From Thauera propionica (GTDB taxonomy: Bacteria > Pseudomonadota > Gammaproteobacteria > Burkholderiales > Rhodocyclaceae), in assembly GCF_002245655.1 (NCBI RefSeq), contig NZ_NOIH01000013.1:1-64000 (forward strand): a stretch of DNA of 64,000 nucleotides, read 5' to 3'. Made by a program: the position numbers and the translations under genes. A model generated the notes under the pieces. That model saw nothing but the letters and a program-made list of their open reading frames with translations, was not told where the DNA came from and ran no database searches. The stretch's first letter is position 1. The number at the start of each line of letters is the position of its first letter. Shown here piece by piece: positions 7,461 through 17,083 of the stretch.

Positions 7461-10076
7461 ATGAAACACGCCGCCTCGATCCTCTACCGTGTCGCGATTG
7501 CGCTCGCCATCGCTGCGGGGGTCGCGTTCTTCCAGTACTGGATCTGGCAGCAATTCAACCGCGGTGCCGAGCACATCGGCACCAACCAGAGCATCAAGGG
7601 CTTTGCCTACAACGGTTTTCAGCGTGATCAGAGTCCGCTGAAGGGCACCTACCCCACCACTGAACAGCTTGCCGCCGACCTTGATCTGCTTGGGCGCATG
7701 TCCGACGGACTGCGCACCTATGGCGTCACCGACCTGCCAACATTGCTCGACCTGGCCGGAGAGCGCGACATGGTCGTCACCGCCGGCGCGTGGCTGGATC
7801 CGGACCGGGAGAAGAACGAGCGCGAAATCACCGCGCTGATCGAGGCGGCACGCAAGATGCGACACGTTGAGCGCCTGATGGTGGGCAACGAGTCCATCCT
7901 GCGTGGCGACCTGAGCGCCAGCGACGTGATCGAGTATCTCGACCGCGTACGCAAGGCCGTGCGCAAGCCGGTCTCGACCGCCGAGCCGTGGCACGTCTGG
8001 CTGAAATATCCCGAGCTCGCCAAGCACGTCGACTACATTACCGTTCACCTCTTGCCCTACCACGAGGGCGTGCCGGTGGAAGCCGCGGTGGAGTACGCCT
8101 TCCAGCGCTACGACGAGCTGGTAAAGACCTTCCCGCGCAAGAAAATCGTGGTGGGCGAAATCGGCTGGCCGAGCAAGGGTCCGACTCTGGGCGCTGCCGT
8201 GCCTTCGCTCGACAACGAGGCGCGTTTCATCCGCGACTTCCTCGCTCATCCGCGCACTGCGCGCATCGACTATTTCCTGATGGAGGCCATCGACCAACCG
8301 TGGAAGGTGGATGTCGAGGGCTGGGCCGGTCCCTACTGGGGCATGTTCAACGCCGACCGCGAGCAGAAGTTCCCGCTCGAAGGCATCATCGAGCGCGATC
8401 CGCACTGGGCCAAGAAAGCCGCCAACGCCGCCGCGCTCGCCTTCCTGCCTATGCTGCTGATCGCCTTCTTCCTGTCGGACTGGAACGTCTTCGGTCGCGT
8501 CTTCCTCGCCGGCCTGATCCAGGCCTGCGTATCAACCCTGATCGTCGGCCTCAACGTGCCGGTCGAGTACTACCTCACCCAGCGCGACCTCATCGGCCTC
8601 GGACTGCTGATCGGCGCCACGGTGCTCACCGCCGCAGTGCTGCTGTCGCACGGCTTCGAGTTCGGCGAGATGCTGTTCAAGAAGAAGTGGCAACGCCGCT
8701 TCATGCCGCTGCCGCCGCATGATCCGGACATGCAGCCTTTCGTTTCGGTGCATCTGGCCTGCTACAACGAGCCGCCCGAGATGGTGATCGCCACCATCGA
8801 CAGCCTGGCGAAGATGAACTACCAGAACTTCGAAGTGCTGGTACTGGACAACAACACCCGCGATGAAGCGCTGTGGAAGCCGCTGGAGAAGCGTTGCGCC
8901 GAACTCGGCCCGCGTTTCCGCTTCTTCCATCTCGCCAACTGGCCGGGATTCAAGGCCGGCGCGCTGAATTACGGCCTCAAGGTCACCGATCCGCGCGCCG
9001 AAGTCGTCGGCGTGGTCGATGCGGATTACGTCGTCGATCCGGACTGGCTCGCCAGCCTGATCCCTCACTTCGACAAGCCCGACGTCGCCGTAGTGCAGGC
9101 GCCGCAGGCGCATCGCGACTGGGAAGGCCAGCCCTTCAAGCGCATGTGCAACTGGGAGTTCGACGGTTTCTTCCGCATCGGCATGCACCATCGCAACGAG
9201 CGCAACGCGCTGATCCAGCACGGCACCATGACGCTGGTGCGTCGCATCGCGCTGGAAGAAGTCGGCGGCTGGTCGGAATGGTGCATCTGCGAGGACACCG
9301 AGCTCGGTTTGCGCCTGATCGAGAAGGGTTACGACACCCGCTACGTCGACCACATCCTCGGCCGCGGCCTCACGCCGTCGGGCTTCGCCGCGATCAAGAG
9401 CCAGCGCTTCCGCTGGGCCTTCGGCGCGATGCAAATCCTCAAGGCGCACCTGCCGCAGATGATCGGCCGCAGCAACCTCAACCTCGCGCAGCGCTATCAC
9501 TTCCTCACCGGCTGGTTCGCCTGGCTGGGCGATGCGCTGCAACTGGTGTTCGCCTTCGGCAGTCTGATCTGGACGCTGGGCATCCTGCTGTTCCCGAAGG
9601 CCTTCGGCCTGCCCGTGATCGCACTGGCCTTGCCCATCCTTGGCTTCATGGCCTTCAAGGCCGCGCTCGGCCCCATCCTTTACCGTCGCACCATGGACTG
9701 CCCGTGGAAGGACATCCTCGGCGCATCGATCCTGTCGGTCGGCCTGGCGCACGCGATCGCGCGCGGCGTGTTCGCCGGCCTGGTCAAGAAGAAGGGGGTG
9801 TTCGTCGTGACCCCCAAGGGCTGGCGTGGCGGCGGTGCGCTCGCATTCTTCAACCCGATCCGCGAGGAGATCGGCATGCTGTTCGCCCTGCTCCTTGGTG
9901 CGGCCACGCTGGTTGCCCAACGCGGTGCCGACAACCTCGAGACCCAGCTCTGGGTCGGTATCCTGTGCCTGCAGTGCATCCCTTACGTTGCGGCCATCCT
10001 GTGCCAGGTTGCGGCCTACATGCCTGAGCGCCCCGTGCCGGGCGAACACGGCGGGGCGGTCCCCAGCAACGCCTGA
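7461..10076 (+). CDS. ndvB: NdvB-like bifunctional beta-glucan synthase (GH17 plus GT2)
   Basis: 871 aa. Domain order: N-terminal signal anchor (about 6-26); GH17 domain (about 45-320) with E144 in VGNESI and E233 in VGEIGWP; two or three membrane helices (about 325-410); a GT2 glycosyltransferase domain with D520-A-D522, the ED of CEDTELG and the processive-enzyme QRFRW signature at 648-652; then C-terminal membrane helices. This matches the NdvB type of Pseudomonas aeruginosa, which makes beta-1,3-linked glucans. The GT2 part should polymerise UDP-glucose at the inner membrane and the periplasmic GH17 part should branch or cyclise the product. The product's role here (osmoprotection, biofilm) is unknown. 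Confidence 0.85.
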   Translation: MKHAASILYRVAIALAIAAGVAFFQYWIWQQFNRGAEHIGTNQSIKGFAYNGFQRDQSPLKGTYPTTEQLAADLDLLGRMSDGLRTYGVTDLPTLLDLAGERDMVVTAGAWLDPDREKNEREITALIEAARKMRHVERLMVGNESILRGDLSASDVIEYLDRVRKAVRKPVSTAEPWHVWLKYPELAKHVDYITVHLLPYHEGVPVEAAVEYAFQRYDELVKTFPRKKIVVGEIGWPSKGPTLGAAVPSLDNEARFIRDFLAHPRTARIDYFLMEAIDQPWKVDVEGWAGPYWGMFNADREQKFPLEGIIERDPHWAKKAANAAALAFLPMLLIAFFLSDWNVFGRVFLAGLIQACVSTLIVGLNVPVEYYLTQRDLIGLGLLIGATVLTAAVLLSHGFEFGEMLFKKKWQRRFMPLPPHDPDMQPFVSVHLACYNEPPEMVIATIDSLAKMNYQNFEVLVLDNNTRDEALWKPLEKRCAELGPRFRFFHLANWPGFKAGALNYGLKVTDPRAEVVGVVDADYVVDPDWLASLIPHFDKPDVAVVQAPQAHRDWEGQPFKRMCNWEFDGFFRIGMHHRNERNALIQHGTMTLVRRIALEEVGGWSEWCICEDTELGLRLIEKGYDTRYVDHILGRGLTPSGFAAIKSQRFRWAFGAMQILKAHLPQMIGRSNLNLAQRYHFLTGWFAWLGDALQLVFAFGSLIWTLGILLFPKAFGLPVIALALPILGFMAFKAALGPILYRRTMDCPWKDILGASILSVGLAHAIARGVFAGLVKKKGVFVVTPKGWRGGGALAFFNPIREEIGMLFALLLGAATLVAQRGADNLETQLWVGILCLQCIPYVAAILCQVAAYMPERPVPGEHGGAVPSNA

Positions 10077-10102
10077 GCATTCACATCCGCGTCGCAAACG
10101 TT

Positions 10103-10132
10103 GAAGGGGGCGGTCGCATGACCGCCCCCTTC
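10103..10132. terminator. Hairpin terminator between convergent ndvB-like and transporter genes
   Basis: A perfect 12-bp stem, GAAGGGGGCGGT (10103-10114) with ACCGCCCCCTTC (10121-10132) and a six-base loop. It lies between genes that converge from both sides, so it probably serves both strands, although no clear T-run follows on either. Confidence 0.65.
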
Positions 10133-10173
10133 ACGCATTCGGGCCCTTAGCCGCCGGCCAATCCCGCTTCGCT

Positions 10174-11511
10174 TCAATGCAGCATCAGGGCAAGGGCTGC
10201 GGCAAGGACCAGTACCGGATACACCAGCACCGTGACCCACAGCCCACAGCGGATCATCTCGCGTTGCGGCACCTTGCCGGTCCCGAAAACGATGGCGTTG
10301 GGCGGCGTCGCCACTGGCAGCATGAAGGCGCAGGACGTACCGACCGCGACGAGGACGGCGAGCGGAACGCTATCGATATGCGGCGCGAGCCCGAGGAAAA
10401 GCGGGATCAGCAATGCGGCGCTTGCGGTGTTGCTGGTGACTTCGGTCAGCAGCAGGGCAAACAGCACCATCAAGGCCAAGCAGGCCAGCACCGGCAAGGC
10501 GAGCAGCGGGTCGCCCAGTTGCGCCGCCAGCCACGTCGCTGCACCGCTCTCGGCCAGCACCTTGCTGAGCGCCAGCCCGCCACCGAACAGCAGCAGCACG
10601 CCCCACTCCGTACCGCGCTCGATGTCGGCCCAGTTCGCAAGCCCGAGAGCGTGCAGCAACAGCAGGGCAAGCACCGCGACAGCGGCGTCGTAACCCCGCA
10701 CGACACCGAGCGCGGCGCCCAGGGGGGCGCCGAATACCCACAGCAGAACGACCAGCCCGAACAGCGCCATCATCCACTTCTGTCCGCGCGTCCATGCGCG
10801 CGCGACCTCGGTCTGGGGTACGAAGAAGTCCAGGCGCGGCTTCAGGGCCCGGCGCAACGCGATCTCCATCAGGGGCATCAGCACCAGCACCAGCGGAATG
10901 CCCCACACCAGCCAGCCTGCGAAGCTGATACCCACATTGCTCGCCGCGATCGCATTGGGCGGGCTGCCAACGAGGGTGCCAATGCCGCCCACGTTGGCCG
11001 AGAACGCCACGCCGAGCAGGACGTAGGTATAGGTCGCCCGGTCGCGCTCTGGTGACACCGCAGTCAGCAGGCCGAGCGCGAGCGGTAGCATCATGGCCGC
11101 GGTCGCGGTGTTGCTGATCCACATCGACAGGAAAGCTGTGAGCCAGAACAGCCAGCGCACCGCGCGCCCGAAGTCGCTGCCGGCGCGGCTCAGGACCTCC
11201 GCCGCCATCCAGCGATCGAGCCCCTGCCGCTGCAGACCTGCCGCCAGCGCGAAACCGCCGATGAAGAGGAAGATCACCGGATCGGCGAACTGCAGCAGGG
11301 CCTCGTCGAAAGCCATCGCGCCGCTCAGCCCCGCCAGCAGCGGCACCAGCAGCGCAGTCACACTCACATGCAGCGCTTCGGAGACCCACAGCCAGGCAAT
11401 CGTCGCCAACAGGGCGAGCCCCGCGGCCGTTCGCCCAAGTTCCTCGGCCAGCATGAACTCGATGCCGAAGAACAGCAGTCCGGCGATCAGGAGGTTTACG
11501 TTACGACGCAT
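10174..11511 (-). CDS. SLC13/DASS-family anion symporter
   Basis: 445 aa with about eleven hydrophobic helices. The family signatures for sodium-coupled dicarboxylate or sulfate carriers are present: SNTATAAMMLP in the first half and TSNTASAALLIP in the second, with VATPPNAIVFGTG near the end and GSPPNAIA in the middle. These SNT and PPNA motifs form the substrate and sodium sites. The substrate cannot be fixed from sequence; C4-dicarboxylates are most likely. Start 11511 is preferred over upstream ATGs at 11526 and 11550 because GAGGTGG precedes it. Last of the adk-phosphofructokinase-transporter run. Confidence 0.85.
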   Translation of the reverse strand: MRRNVNLLIAGLLFFGIEFMLAEELGRTAAGLALLATIAWLWVSEALHVSVTALLVPLLAGLSGAMAFDEALLQFADPVIFLFIGGFALAAGLQRQGLDRWMAAEVLSRAGSDFGRAVRWLFWLTAFLSMWISNTATAAMMLPLALGLLTAVSPERDRATYTYVLLGVAFSANVGGIGTLVGSPPNAIAASNVGISFAGWLVWGIPLVLVLMPLMEIALRRALKPRLDFFVPQTEVARAWTRGQKWMMALFGLVVLLWVFGAPLGAALGVVRGYDAAVAVLALLLLHALGLANWADIERGTEWGVLLLFGGGLALSKVLAESGAATWLAAQLGDPLLALPVLACLALMVLFALLLTEVTSNTASAALLIPLFLGLAPHIDSVPLAVLVAVGTSCAFMLPVATPPNAIVFGTGKVPQREMIRCGLWVTVLVYPVLVLAAALALMLH

Positions 11512-11607
11512 AACGCACCACCTCATGAGTTGCCGCAAGGCCCCCTTCACCGCCGCCCGCGCGTCGGAGGCTCAAGCGGGTGAGGCGAAATTTCGATGCG
11601 ATCATTG

Positions 11608-12864
11608 TCAGGCGGCCCACGGCGACAGGCGCCGCGGCACCCGCAACAGTGGCAGCGCCCCGTAGTCGGGCAGTCCATCGCGCGTGGCCTGCGCCACCTC
11701 CCCGCCGATCAGCGGCCGGATGTAGTCGCAGGCTGCGTGGGTAACGTGCAGCCCGTCGGCACGCAGGAACGCCGGAGGTAGCTTGCGCTCCAGATTCGCA
11801 ATACGTCCCGCGTCCTCCGTGGTGACGTCCCAGCGGTAGGGCGCGTCACCAAGGCGCCGGATGGCCGGGAATACGCCGTCGTGTCCATCCAGTGCGAGTT
11901 CCACCGCCGCCCGGCCGACAGCCACCGCCTGCGCGTGATCGACCGCCGACAGCCAGTGCCCCGCCGAACGCTGCAGGTAATCGGGGATCGCCCAGTGATG
12001 CTTGTAGCCCAGTCGTTCATGGATCATGCGTGCGATCGCGGAACCCGCACCGCCCAGTTGCACGTAGCCACGCGGGTCGCGGGATTTCTCCATGATCAGG
12101 CTGCCATCCGGACGGCGGATGCCCTCGGCAACCGTGATCGCGCAATAGCCGAGACGCTCGGTGACACGCTGGACTTCGGCAAGAAAGGCCTCTTCGTCGA
12201 AGGTCGCCTCGGGAACGAGCACGATGTGCGGCGCGGCATCGGGGTCGCCGTTCGCGGCCAGCGCCGTAGCAGCCGCCAGCCAGCCCGTGTTGCGCCCCAT
12301 CACCTCCATCACGAACACGCTGCCCCGACTGCCGACCATCGACGCGATGTCGAGCCCGGCTTCGAGCATCGAGGTCGCCAGGTACTTCGCCGCCGAACCG
12401 AATCCGGGGCAGCAGTCGGTGCCGACGATGTCGTTGTCCACGGTCTTCGGCACGCCGACGCATATCAGCGGATAGGCGCGCTCGCGTGCGGCATCGCGCA
12501 GGCGGGCGACTGCATCCATCGAGCCATTGCCGCCGTTGTAGACGAAGTAACCAATGTCGTGCGCCGCGAACACCTCGAACAGTCGGTCCGTGACCCGGTG
12601 CCCGTCATCGCTCGGCACGTCGAAGCGACACGAGCCGAAAGCGCCGCCGGGCCGCAGCGTCAACCGGGCAAGTGCGTCTTGGTCGAAGGCTTCGGTGTCG
12701 TAGAGATCCTCGGCCAGCACGCCGAGAATGCCCCGGCGGGCGGCGAACACCTTGCCGATGCGCTCCGGCCGGGCCCGCGCGGCGGAAATGACCGCCGCCG
12801 CCGAAGCGTTGATGACGGCGGTGACACCGCCGGAATGGGCGTACAGGAGATTGGATCGCATCAT
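11608..12864 (-). CDS. pfp: 6-phosphofructokinase of the PPi-dependent type
   Basis: 418 aa, longer than the 320-aa E. coli ATP enzyme and typical of the PPi-PFK clade. It should phosphorylate fructose 6-phosphate. Visible motifs are the N-terminal HSGG, the donor-site loop G111-G-N-G-S115 and K140-T-V-D-N-D145. The lysine (K140) is the PPi-PFK marker, but the position that is Asp in classical PPi enzymes is Gly114 here, as in ATP enzymes, so the phosphoryl donor is uncertain. Fructose phosphate-binding MGRNTGWLAA follows. It begins 128 nt after adk. Confidence 0.85.
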   Translation of the reverse strand: MMRSNLLYAHSGGVTAVINASAAAVISAARARPERIGKVFAARRGILGVLAEDLYDTEAFDQDALARLTLRPGGAFGSCRFDVPSDDGHRVTDRLFEVFAAHDIGYFVYNGGNGSMDAVARLRDAARERAYPLICVGVPKTVDNDIVGTDCCPGFGSAAKYLATSMLEAGLDIASMVGSRGSVFVMEVMGRNTGWLAAATALAANGDPDAAPHIVLVPEATFDEEAFLAEVQRVTERLGYCAITVAEGIRRPDGSLIMEKSRDPRGYVQLGGAGSAIARMIHERLGYKHHWAIPDYLQRSAGHWLSAVDHAQAVAVGRAAVELALDGHDGVFPAIRRLGDAPYRWDVTTEDAGRIANLERKLPPAFLRADGLHVTHAACDYIRPLIGGEVAQATRDGLPDYGALPLLRVPRRLSPWAA

Positions 12865-12934
12865 GGTTCATCCAGCTTGCCGGCCTAGTTTGACGGCACG
12901 CTTACACCGGCGCACGGCGCGCCGCATCGCAGCA

Positions 12935-12972
12935 AAACAAAACGGCCGGCACCCGATCAAGGGTCCCGGCCG
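12935..12972 (-). terminator. Intrinsic terminator downstream of adk
   Basis: On the minus strand CGGCCGGGACCC pairs with CGGGTGCCGGCCG (12972-12943, with one interruption) and is followed by GTTTTGTTTT. It lies 20 nt after the adk stop and separates adk from the phosphofructokinase gene. Confidence 0.8.
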
Positions 12973-12992
12973 CGAGACGGGCTATGCCGAGC

Positions 12993-13688
<696 letters not shown>

Positions 13689-13732
13689 TTAATACAGAAT
13701 TTTCTGGAACTTAACCGACGCGGCGTGTGGGG

Positions 13733-14506
13733 TCAAACTCCTGCAACGCGGTAGACCTCCCGGACACGCTCCAGATCCTCCGGCGTGTCTACGCCGGCCG
13801 CCGGCGCGGACGCCAAGTCAAGGACCTGAATCCGATATCCATGCCACAGCGCACGCAACTGCTCGAGCGCCTCCCAATGCTCGAGCGGCGAAGGCTCCAG
13901 TTGCGCGTACCGCCGCAGGAAGGACACCCGGTAGGCGTACAGGCCAACGTGGCGGCGCATCGGCAGTCCCAGCGGAATCTCGTCGCGGCGCCCTGCCCAC
14001 GCGTCCCGGGCCCAGGGAATCGGGGCGCGGGAAAAGTACAGTGCGCGCCCCGCCGCATCGCACACGACCTTGACGACATTGGGGTTGAACGCATCGTCGG
14101 CCGAGACCAAGGCATGGGCGGCCGTCGCAATGGCCGCATCGGGATCGGCGGCCAGCGCCTCGGCCACCGCCGCCACCGCGGCCGGGTCGATCAACGGCTC
14201 GTCGCCCTGCACATTGACCACGATCTCGTCGTCACCCCAACCCCGCAGGCCGGCGACTTCGGCCAGACGGTCGGTGCCGCTGGGGTGGTCAGCACGGGTC
14301 ATCACGGCCTGCCCGCCCGCTGCGAGCACGGCGTCGCGCACCCCTTCGTGGTCGGTCGCAACGCAGACCTCGATCGCGCCGGCGCCGGCAACGCGCTCGA
14401 GCACGCGCACGATCATCGGCTTGCCGCAGATATCCGCCAGTGGCTTCGCCGGCAGCCGCGTCGAGGCGTAACGTGCCGGCACAACGATGCGGAACGGGCT
14501 CGTCAT
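13733..14506 (-). CDS. kdsB: 3-deoxy-manno-octulosonate cytidylyltransferase
   Basis: 257 aa (E. coli 248). It activates Kdo as CMP-Kdo for lipid A core synthesis. The N-terminal [15 protein letters not shown] nucleotide-binding motif, NVQGDEPLI and the C-terminal [12 protein letters not shown] are all present. ATG 14506 is 5 nt after the stop of the upstream gene; an in-frame GTG at 14515 overlapping that stop (GTGA) is an alternative. Part of the exbBD-lpxK-Trm112-like-kdsB run, mostly envelope functions. Confidence 0.97.
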   Translation of the reverse strand: MTSPFRIVVPARYASTRLPAKPLADICGKPMIVRVLERVAGAGAIEVCVATDHEGVRDAVLAAGGQAVMTRADHPSGTDRLAEVAGLRGWGDDEIVVNVQGDEPLIDPAAVAAVAEALAADPDAAIATAAHALVSADDAFNPNVVKVVCDAAGRALYFSRAPIPWARDAWAGRRDEIPLGLPMRRHVGLYAYRVSFLRRYAQLEPSPLEHWEALEQLRALWHGYRIQVLDLASAPAAGVDTPEDLERVREVYRVAGV

Positions 14507-14511
14507 CGCGC

Positions 14512-14703
14512 TCACTTGCGCAGCGAGTCCACTTCCTCGGCGCTCATCGTGCGCGCTTCCTCGTCGAGCATCACCGGAATGCCATCACGAATCGGGAAGG
14601 CCAGGCGGTCTGCCTTGCAGACGAGCTCCTGCTTGTCCTTCAGGTAGTCCAGCGGCCCCTTGCATAGCGGGCAGACGAGGATTTCAAGCAGTCGTGCGTC
14701 CAT
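14512..14703 (-). CDS. Trm112-family small protein (YcaR-like)
   Basis: 63 aa. The N terminus [18 protein letters not shown] and the C-terminal [16 protein letters not shown] are characteristic of the short bacterial Trm112/YcaR family. The CPLC pair and a later cysteine (C29) suggest a partial zinc ribbon. The biochemical role is unknown; in other organisms Trm112 proteins activate methyltransferases. It overlaps the end of lpxK by 20 nt and sits directly before kdsB, the conserved order in many proteobacteria. Confidence 0.93.
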   Translation of the reverse strand: MDARLLEILVCPLCKGPLDYLKDKQELVCKADRLAFPIRDGIPVMLDEEARTMSAEEVDSLRK

Positions 14704-15682
14704 TCTTCAGTTTCTCCAGGATGCGTTCGGCGGCACCCGAACCGATCTGCGCCTCCACCGGGAACTCCCAGCAGTCGTCAGGCGCGAAAGCCCTGCATTT
14801 TACCGCATCCTTCGAGGTCATCAGGATCGGCGCTCCATCCTCGAACGACAGATCTTCGGGCGCGAACACATGATGATCCGGGAACGGATGGCGGATCGGG
14901 TCGAGGCCGAGCGCCTCGAGCTGCTCGAAGAAGCGCTCGGGACGTCCGATGCCCGCCACGGCGTGAACCGCACGGCCGGCCAACTGCACGACTGGCACGG
15001 TGCGCGATGGGTCATCGAGCGAGCGCAGCAGCCCTCCTGCGAGTGCCATCGGATAGGACGGCACCTCCTTCAGGGCGACTGCCAGCGCGGGCGAGAGATC
15101 GCCATGCGCGATCACGAGATCAACCTCGCCCAGACGCCCCAGGGGCTCGCGCAGCGGGCCCGCCGGCAACAGCATTCCGTTGCCGAGCGTTGCCGGGTCG
15201 ACCACCGCGATCTCCATCGCGCGGCCGAGGCGGTAATGCTGCATGCCATCGTCGGACACGATGACATCGCACCCCGGATGCAGGCGCAGCAGCTCACGTG
15301 CAGCCGCTGGCCGATCGCGTCCGACGACCAGCGGACACGCGCACGACGACGCCAGCAGCACCGGCTCGTCGCCGTAAACGGCCGGATCGCCATCGGCAGG
15401 CACTTGCGCCACGCCCGTCACCGTTCCGCCATGACCGCGACTGACGATGCCCGGCGAGTATCCTGCGGCACGCAGACGCGAGATAAGCCATTGCACAACC
15501 GGTGTCTTGCCGCTGCCGCCCACGGCAATATTGCCGACGACGATCACCGGCACGGGCAGCCGCTCGCCGCGCGTACGTCGCCGGCGCAAACGGGCAAGCA
15601 TGCCGAACAGCAAGGAAAGTGGGGACAGCAGCCAGGCGATGGCGCCGCGCCGGCGCCAGAAAGCAGGAGCCCGGGCAGGCAT
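14684..15682 (-). CDS. lpxK: Tetraacyldisaccharide 4'-kinase
   Basis: 332 aa. It phosphorylates the 4' position of the lipid A disaccharide precursor at the inner membrane. The P-loop [11 protein letters not shown] is at about 50-60, preceded by an N-terminal membrane-associated helix ([16 protein letters not shown]). VSRGHGG and [10 protein letters not shown] are the other family signatures. It starts 9 nt after exbD and overlaps the Trm112-like gene, so translation is probably coupled. Confidence 0.97.
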   Translation of the reverse strand: MPARAPAFWRRRGAIAWLLSPLSLLFGMLARLRRRRTRGERLPVPVIVVGNIAVGGSGKTPVVQWLISRLRAAGYSPGIVSRGHGGTVTGVAQVPADGDPAVYGDEPVLLASSCACPLVVGRDRPAAARELLRLHPGCDVIVSDDGMQHYRLGRAMEIAVVDPATLGNGMLLPAGPLREPLGRLGEVDLVIAHGDLSPALAVALKEVPSYPMALAGGLLRSLDDPSRTVPVVQLAGRAVHAVAGIGRPERFFEQLEALGLDPIRHPFPDHHVFAPEDLSFEDGAPILMTSKDAVKCRAFAPDDCWEFPVEAQIGSGAAERILEKLKNGRTTA

Positions 15683-15691
15683 GTCAGGCGA

Positions 15692-16114
15692 TCACTGCGC
15701 CGGTGCCTGGGTTGCAAACGTGACGTGACCGAAACCCGCGCGCTGCGCGGCCTGCATCACGTCGATCACGCTTTGATGTGCAGCCTTGGCATCGGCATTG
15801 ATGACGACCACCGGTTCGCTGCCGCCAGCCGGCGCCGCCTTGCCGAGCGCCGTGGCGAGCGACTCGATGCTGCGATCGGCCACCGGCTGCCGATTGACGG
15901 TCACCTCGCCGGCAGCCGTCACCGCCACGATGATCTCGTTGGGAACGGATTCCGCGCCGGCGGACTCCGCCGACGGCAGATTGATCTCCAGCCCGGAGAT
16001 CTTCGAGAAGGTCGTCGTCAGCATCAGGAAGATGATGATGACGAGCACGACATCGATGAGCGGGATCAGGTTGATCTCGGGCTCGGCACTCCGGCTGCCG
16101 CGGCGGAAGTTCAT
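15692..16114 (-). CDS. exbD: ExbD/TolR-family energy transducer subunit
   Basis: 140 aa. One N-terminal membrane helix (about 16-36) contains the family motif INLIPLIDVVLVIIIFLML, with the conserved Asp that carries protons. A periplasmic domain follows. With ExbB it forms a proton-driven motor for TonB or an analogous partner. ATG 16114 is chosen over the in-frame GTG at 16123 because GAGGG lies 8 nt before it. No tonB is nearby. The gene follows exbB by 11 nt. Confidence 0.93.
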   Translation of the reverse strand: MNFRRGSRSAEPEINLIPLIDVVLVIIIFLMLTTTFSKISGLEINLPSAESAGAESVPNEIIVAVTAAGEVTVNRQPVADRSIESLATALGKAAPAGGSEPVVVINADAKAAHQSVIDVMQAAQRAGFGHVTFATQAPAQ

Positions 16115-16125
16115 GCTCGACACCC

Positions 16126-16734
16126 TCAGTCGCGACGCTCGCCGTGGGCAACCTCGACCAGCTTGATCGCCTGCTGCTCCATGTCGATGACGAAGTCGTC
16201 GATCAGGGCCCGGAAGTGACGCCAGAAGATCATTGACGGGATCGCGATGATGAGGCCGATGCCGGTGGTGTACAGCGCGATGGAGATGCCCTTGGCGAGT
16301 TGCGCCGGGTTCGCGCCATTGACGCCCTGGGACGCGAAGATGTCGATCATGCCGATGATGGTGCCGAACAGGCCCAGCAGCGGGCTGATCGCGGCGATCG
16401 TGCCAAGGGTGGTCATGAAGCGCTCGAGTTCGTGCGCAACCGCGCGACCGGTTTCCTCGATCGCCTCCTTCATCATTTCCCGCGGGCTGCTGACGTTGCG
16501 CAGACCGGCGGCCAGGACCCGCCCCAGCGGCGAATGCGCGCCGACGCGCTCGACCATCGCGGCCGACACCCCATGCTGACGCAGGTCGTTCAAGACGTTG
16601 TCGAGAAGACCGGACGGCACCACACGCGAACGACGCAGCGTGACGGAGCGCTCGATGATCAGCGCAAGCGCCACGACCGAAGCCAGAATCAAAGGCCAGA
16701 TTGGCCAGCCCACTGCCTGGATGATCGCGAACAC
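16126..16734 (-). CDS. exbB: ExbB/TolQ/MotA-family proton channel protein
   Basis: 202 aa with three membrane helices (about 8-27, 108-130, 150-172). The conserved segment LGTIAAISPLLGLFGTIIGM marks the TolQ/ExbB family. It pairs with the ExbD-like protein encoded next. The start is GTG 16734 with GGAG upstream. This is the first gene of the leftward envelope run. TolQ is a possible alternative name, but no tolA, tolB or pal lies beside it. Confidence 0.93.
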   Translation of the reverse strand: MFAIIQAVGWPIWPLILASVVALALIIERSVTLRRSRVVPSGLLDNVLNDLRQHGVSAAMVERVGAHSPLGRVLAAGLRNVSSPREMMKEAIEETGRAVAHELERFMTTLGTIAAISPLLGLFGTIIGMIDIFASQGVNGANPAQLAKGISIALYTTGIGLIIAIPSMIFWRHFRALIDDFVIDMEQQAIKLVEVAHGERRD

Positions 16735-17083
16735 GCTGTCAGGTCTCCCGTATGCAAAGGCGGAACTTTAGCGCCGCAGCCCCGGGCCGACAAGGGCGAG
16801 CGACGCACCCAATGACAAAGGAGAGAATCCACCCGGCATTTTCCATGGTGCACCGCGGGAGTAAAAAGCAATCCACAAAAGCTGTGGATAACTTTGTGGG
16901 TTTTTTCTGGATGTCGCCGTGGAACCCAATGGCGGCAAGCCTCCGAACACTCCGATGCAAAATTGTGCAACAAATTACATCTATTAAAAACAATGAGTTA
17001 TAAATCGCCCCCTTGAAGATCAAGGACTTGCATCGAGGGGCTTGACAGGGGGTGACGGCTGTGGATTCCGATACAATCCACGC
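16735..17083. promoter_or_regulatory. Divergent exbB/xseA intergenic region with DnaA-box-like repeats
   Basis: The region is AT-richer than its surroundings and holds the promoters for exbB (left) and xseA (right). It contains a perfect DnaA-box consensus on the minus strand (TTATCCACA, 16891-16883). Two weaker copies flank it within 30 bp, around 16869-16877 and 16895-16903. A further inverted pair, GTGGATT (17061-17067) and AATCCAC (17075-17081), lies just before xseA. A TTGACA-like hexamer is at 17042-17047. No gene is apparent. Confidence 0.5.

Noticed and set aside
8532-10097. Minus-strand open frame opposite the ndvB-like gene
   Set aside because: It mirrors the codon pattern of the real gene and contains no family motif.
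14660-16219. Long plus-strand open frame opposite lpxK and exbD
   Set aside because: It runs across several well-supported minus-strand genes and their junctions; the composition is Arg/His-rich shadow.
16861-16910. A chromosomal replication origin at the DnaA-like boxes
   Set aside because: There is no dnaA, dnaN, rpmH or gidA nearby, the region is short, and there is no array of AT-rich 13-mers. Kept only as a possible regulatory site.
17041-17083. Upstream extension of XseA beginning at 17042
   Set aside because: The extra residues overlap the promoter region and match nothing in the family; ATG 17084 already gives more N-terminal sequence than E. coli XseA.
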